Shown piece after piece: positions 24,113 through 24,275 of a stretch of 24,275 bases of DNA. Source of the stretch: a bacterium. Its GTDB lineage: Bacteria; Planctomycetota; UBA11346. Within the stretch, counting starts at the first letter, position 1; every line of letters starts with the position of its first letter. The notes below the pieces were generated by a model. That model was not told the origin of the DNA and made no database searches. It saw only the letters and a program-made list of their open reading frames with translations. The position numbers and the translations under genes are program-made. The DNA is taken from assembly GCA_020049615.1 (NCBI GenBank), contig JAIFKN010000121.1, forward strand, positions 1 through 24,275, written 5' to 3'.

Positions 24113-24275
24113 GTCGGTATGGACCCATTTGTAAGTTGAGATTTGGCAACGGCTTATGAATCCAAGTTCTTGAGGGTCAGAAGGTTGAAGCGTACCACCC
24201 TGTCTCGTCGTAACTCAAGTCGTTTCATCAATCCGGGTCAATCCGCAATCAATCCTGAGCCCTGTTTTGGAGTTG
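24113..24275. other. AT-richer flank, no assignable gene
   Basis: The composition drops sharply from the roughly 70 % GC of the rest of the window to about half GC. No convincing gene is seen. A short open frame on the minus strand from 24274 to a TGA at 24217-24215 could be the tail of a gene beyond the edge, and a 24-codon frame starts near 24229. Neither can be identified. This fits foreign DNA joined at the tRNA remnant. Confidence 0.55.
24228..24255. repeat. Three TCAATCC direct repeats at helical spacing
   Basis: TCAATCC occurs at 24228-24234, 24238-24244 and 24249-24255, with start-to-start distances of 10 and 11 bp. Short direct repeats phased by one helical turn near an attachment site resemble arm-type sites for an integrase or an excisionase-type protein. 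The role is inferred only. Confidence 0.5.

Noticed and set aside
24215..24274. Short open frame on the minus strand running in from the right edge
   Set aside because: Only 19 codons are visible and there is no recognisable motif. It could be the tail of an integrase or chance.
24068..24275. Group I intron interrupting the tRNA-Asn anticodon loop
   Set aside because: Bacterial tRNA introns do insert here, but no 5' exon is present within the 160 bp available and no intron core is recognisable. A displaced attachment fragment is simpler. The visible sequence cannot fully exclude an intron longer than the remaining window.

Overview
This is a very GC-rich (about 70 % by eye) bacterial chromosomal segment. 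Its content points to the PVC group (Planctomycetota, Lentisphaerota, Verrucomicrobiota or Kiritimatiellota), though no marker gene fixes the phylum. The clues are two solitary type II-like pseudopilins with the H-x9-DG C-terminal motif, a PQQ-like beta-propeller protein opening with a WPQ...GPSRDG segment, SMP-30 lactonases, a long sodium:solute symporter, lipoproteins and outer-membrane barrel candidates.

Region 1 (1-15604, nearly all minus strand) looks like a carbohydrate or sugar-acid utilisation locus. From low to high coordinate it holds: a membrane protein coupled to a gene leaving the window; an exported SMP-30 lactonase-like protein; a divergent PQQ-like propeller protein (plus strand); a second SMP-30 protein translationally coupled to an exported clan GH-A glycoside hydrolase; a pseudopilin coupled to a small anchored protein; a sodium:solute symporter behind a zinc-type alcohol dehydrogenase; a second pseudopilin; and a small lipoprotein behind a 729-residue exported protein. 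Six transcription units here carry one 14-bp inverted repeat, GTCAT-N4-ATGAC, 46-84 bp before the start codon. By eye it occurs nowhere inside a gene. This is the best sign that these genes, pseudopilins included, form one regulon. No candidate regulator gene is visible in the window.

Region 2 (15605-19962, plus strand) is an envelope and ECF sigma factor module: an LpoB-like lipoprotein, a barrel candidate, then an operon of exported protein, ECF sigma factor and putative anti-sigma factor with overlapping reading frames, then another barrel protein. Three start sites share TGTAAC-N18-GTAC(A/C)(T/A)GG: before the sigma operon, before the last barrel gene, and on the minus strand before the 729-residue protein. 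This looks like an autoregulated ECF promoter set, and it joins region 2 to region 1 at the 15605-15791 intergenic region.

Region 3 (19929-24275) has mobile-element character: a DUF3987 protein with a BT4734-like N-terminal domain, an excisionase-type helix-turn-helix protein, an unrecognised 300-residue protein, and 90-bp-spaced palindromic repeats. It ends in a 3' half of a tRNA-Asn gene (anticodon loop to CCA) followed by a perfect stem-loop terminator. The tRNA 5' half is missing and the DNA beyond is clearly AT-richer, which fits an attachment-site scar of an integrative element that continues past the right edge.
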